This document shows, in pieces, positions 15,513 through 17,043 of a stretch of 17,043 nt of DNA. The DNA lies in contig JANBQS010000482.1 of the NCBI GenBank assembly GCA_027577415.1, forward strand, positions 1 to 17,043, read 5' to 3'. Origin of the DNA: Coemansia sp. RSA 922. Taxonomy: Eukaryota > Kickxellomycota > Kickxellomycetes > Kickxellales > Kickxellaceae. The translations under genes and the position numbers were made by a program. Under the pieces are notes generated by a model that saw only the letters and a program-made list of their open reading frames with translations, had not been told where the DNA came from and made no database searches. Each line of letters starts with the position of its first letter. The first letter of the stretch is position 1.

Positions 15513-16809
15513 CTACCAAAACCAACGACGAGACGTGCTAGAAGGCGATTTGGCAACGCCGGAGGCAGCGGCACTCGGTTCGTCTAGTGGTTTGGCAGAG
15601 TCGTGGTGAGCCTCCGATGAGCTTTCCATACCGGCGTCGCCGACCATCACCACGTCCTCTTCAAATCCACTTACCTCTCTTGGCGCATTGGCAGAAGGCG
15701 CAATCTCTACGGGTTGCTGCGGTGGGGGCGGCTGTGGTGCGTTCTTGGCTACAATTGCGCGCTCATTAGTTTCCAGCTGAGAAACCATGTCTTGCAACTG
15801 ACTCTTCCTCATCCGTATATCGCGTAGCTGCTCATCGTCATCTAGCCTTGTCAACGAATTGGAAGAAAACGCCGTCACCCACGTTGTCAGCATTGAGCTA
15901 TACGATTTGCCCACTGTGTCGGCTTGGGTGGGTGGTCCCTCGGTGACTCCTGAAAACCCTGCCAGATAGGTGGCTGCTGCCGAGGCCTGAGGAATCTTTT
16001 GCGATACTGTTCGCAAAAGACCCGTTAGGCCCGATGGCTGACCGCTGCTGCTGGAAGCTTCTGAGGTCTGGCGCTGTGAGCTTGGCTGGGTGTTTTGCTG
16101 GTTGATGGCTCGCTGAACGTACCCGATCCATTTGTCGTAGGCTGTCTTTGATACAGAGCTGCTCGACCTTTGTGCAACGGCCTCTGCTTGCCGGAAACAA
16201 TTATCCAGTTTGTCTTCGTTCTGAATCAAATACGGTTCAACGACGTGATCGTAGACAATGTCTGCACCCTACAAATAGTACACAGTAGTTAGCAAATAGT
16301 TTGGCAATAGGGTAGTCTAATACGGCCGTGTATACTCACGTTAATTCCGGGCATGATGAGCCATGCTATAAACGATATCTTGACGAGTCCAACAAGCGGA
16401 AACCTACAACGTCATCAGTCCAATACGTGGCCCCTCCAAAAAAAATTGGTTTAGCAAATATGTGCCAAGCATTCTCTACCTGATATCATGTGCCCGTTTT
16501 TTGCTTACCAAAACATAAACGTGTCGATGACCAACTCGACCGCCGTAAACCCTGCCATAACGACCCAGTACTTTAGGATCCCTCTGACTACGTCCCGCTG
16601 CTCGCCAACTCCCGAGGCTGTGCCAATAGCCTCTGGTCCGCCGTGAAGCAGCTTAAAGCACTTGTATGCTGGAAACAGATACCCGACGCTGACACTACAC
16701 TCGTGAGAACAACACAGATCAGTCAATCGTCCGCGAGCTTTGACCTAGACACTGTGGGTACTTTATTTGTGTGGTCTTACCATATCGTCTTGGTGACAAG
16801 GCCAAACAT
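15513..16809 (-). CDS. REEP/TB2-DP1/HVA22 family ER membrane-shaping protein, four exons
   Basis: The exons are 16809-16781 (29 nt), 16694-16509, 16403-16340 and 16268-15513. The introns are 86, 105 and 71 nt with GTAAGA, GTAAGC and GTGAGT donors and TAG acceptors. All phases agree, giving 344 residues. The TB2/DP1 domain covers about 13-110: GYLFPAYKCFK, KYWVVMAGFTAVELVIDTFMFWFPL, VKISFIAWLIMPG and NGADIVYDHVVEPYL. Its two hydrophobic hairpins bend the ER membrane. The short hydrophobic N-terminus and placement of the first motif resemble the REEP1-4 branch more than Yop1/REEP5, which has a longer N-terminus. The rest is a long Ser/Gln-rich tail with a charged predicted coiled coil at about 234-266 and a Pro-rich segment. 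The first intron could also splice at a nearby AG, but the phase favours 16695. Confidence 0.9.
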
Positions 16810-16977
16810 GCTGTGTGTTTGCGCACAAGAATAAAAGGGACGGTGTTTGTGTGTAAGAAGTATTGGTTTGTGGTGTTTAGAGAAAAAAAAGAAGCAAAAT
16901 AATATTCAATCGAAGAATACAAGCAAAGAGGGGGGGAGAGAAAGAAGTAAGAAGCCCCCCTCCAAATGGCATTCATG
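16810..16977. promoter_or_regulatory. Promoter region of the REEP gene
   Basis: This 168 bp region upstream of the REEP ATG on the - strand is purine/pyrimidine-skewed, with G- and A-rich runs on the + strand (about 16880-16955). I see no clear TATA box. Confidence 0.35.
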
Positions 16978-17043
16978 CTATGCACTGGCCGTCAAGGTAG
17001 TGCAAAGAGCCTCGAACCACGAGGTCGCACTAATGGACAAGCC
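16978..17043 (-). CDS. Possible C-terminal end of a protein gene entering from the right edge
   Basis: Reading the - strand from the last base gives 21 codons followed by TAG (16980-16978): a stretch with ATSWFEALCTTLTASA at its end. Its GC-rich codon positions resemble those of the neighbouring genes, and the spacing of 168 bp to the REEP ATG suits a tandem gene end. It is far too short to name. A + strand ATG at 17033 is an alternative way to read this edge. Confidence 0.3.
   Translation of the reverse strand, partial: GLSISATSWFEALCTTLTASA

Noticed and set aside
16995..17043. tRNA-like GGTTCGAGGC on the - strand at the right edge
   Set aside because: No acceptor stem, anticodon arm or D arm can be fitted; the sequence also reads as a protein C-terminus.

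Overview
This window looks like nuclear DNA of a fungus. The evidence is short spliceosomal introns (71-174 nt) with GT donors, AG acceptors and visible CTAAC-like branch sites, TATA boxes, dense genes on both strands, intergenic DNA full of long A/T homopolymers, and conserved eukaryotic proteins (DBR1, ECO1/ESCO, PIN1/ESS1, TXNL1, REEP, TspO). The gene set and style would suit an early-diverging lineage (Kickxellomycotina-like, e.g. Coemansia), but that placement is a guess. The coding sequences come to twelve genes, plus a possible gene tail at the right edge.

Layout, left to right. A 5'-truncated + strand gene ends at 973; its C-terminus resembles the Sae2/CtIP/Ctp1 DNA-end-resection domain. 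A TspO/peripheral benzodiazepine receptor protein follows (1191-1703, +). Next come two small AT-rich genes in tandem on the - strand (1812-2150 and 2588-2947). I do not recognise either, but they share an apparent beta-beta-alpha-beta-beta outline. A 1.36 kb homopolymer-rich intergenic stretch leads to a two-exon protein kinase (4312-5949, +) with a DFT instead of DFG motif. It converges on a PIN1/ESS1 prolyl isomerase (6079-6682, -) whose first coding exon appears to be only the ATG. PIN1 shares a 304 bp divergent promoter with a two-exon, probably mitochondrial cysteine synthase (6987-8163, +).

A second 1.3 kb gene-free stretch precedes a degenerate 4-coumarate-CoA-ligase-like ANL protein (9488-11083, +) that has lost its catalytic motifs. 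This converges on a TXNL1-type thioredoxin-PITH gene (11204-12163, -), with a cohesin acetyltransferase ECO1/ESCO gene upstream on the same strand (12361-13515, -). ECO1 is divergent from the lariat debranching enzyme DBR1 (13721-15436, +), which converges on a four-exon REEP/TB2-DP1 membrane-shaping gene (15513-16809, -). A possible C-terminal fragment of one more - strand gene sits at 16978-17043.

Most genes are housekeeping and not obviously one pathway: DNA repair and cohesion (CtIP-like, ECO1), RNA metabolism (DBR1), proline isomerisation and kinase signalling, proteasome-linked thioredoxin, sulfur assimilation and ER/mitochondrial membranes. The parts most likely to hold something undescribed are the orphan pair at 1812-2947 and the catalytically stripped ANL protein.
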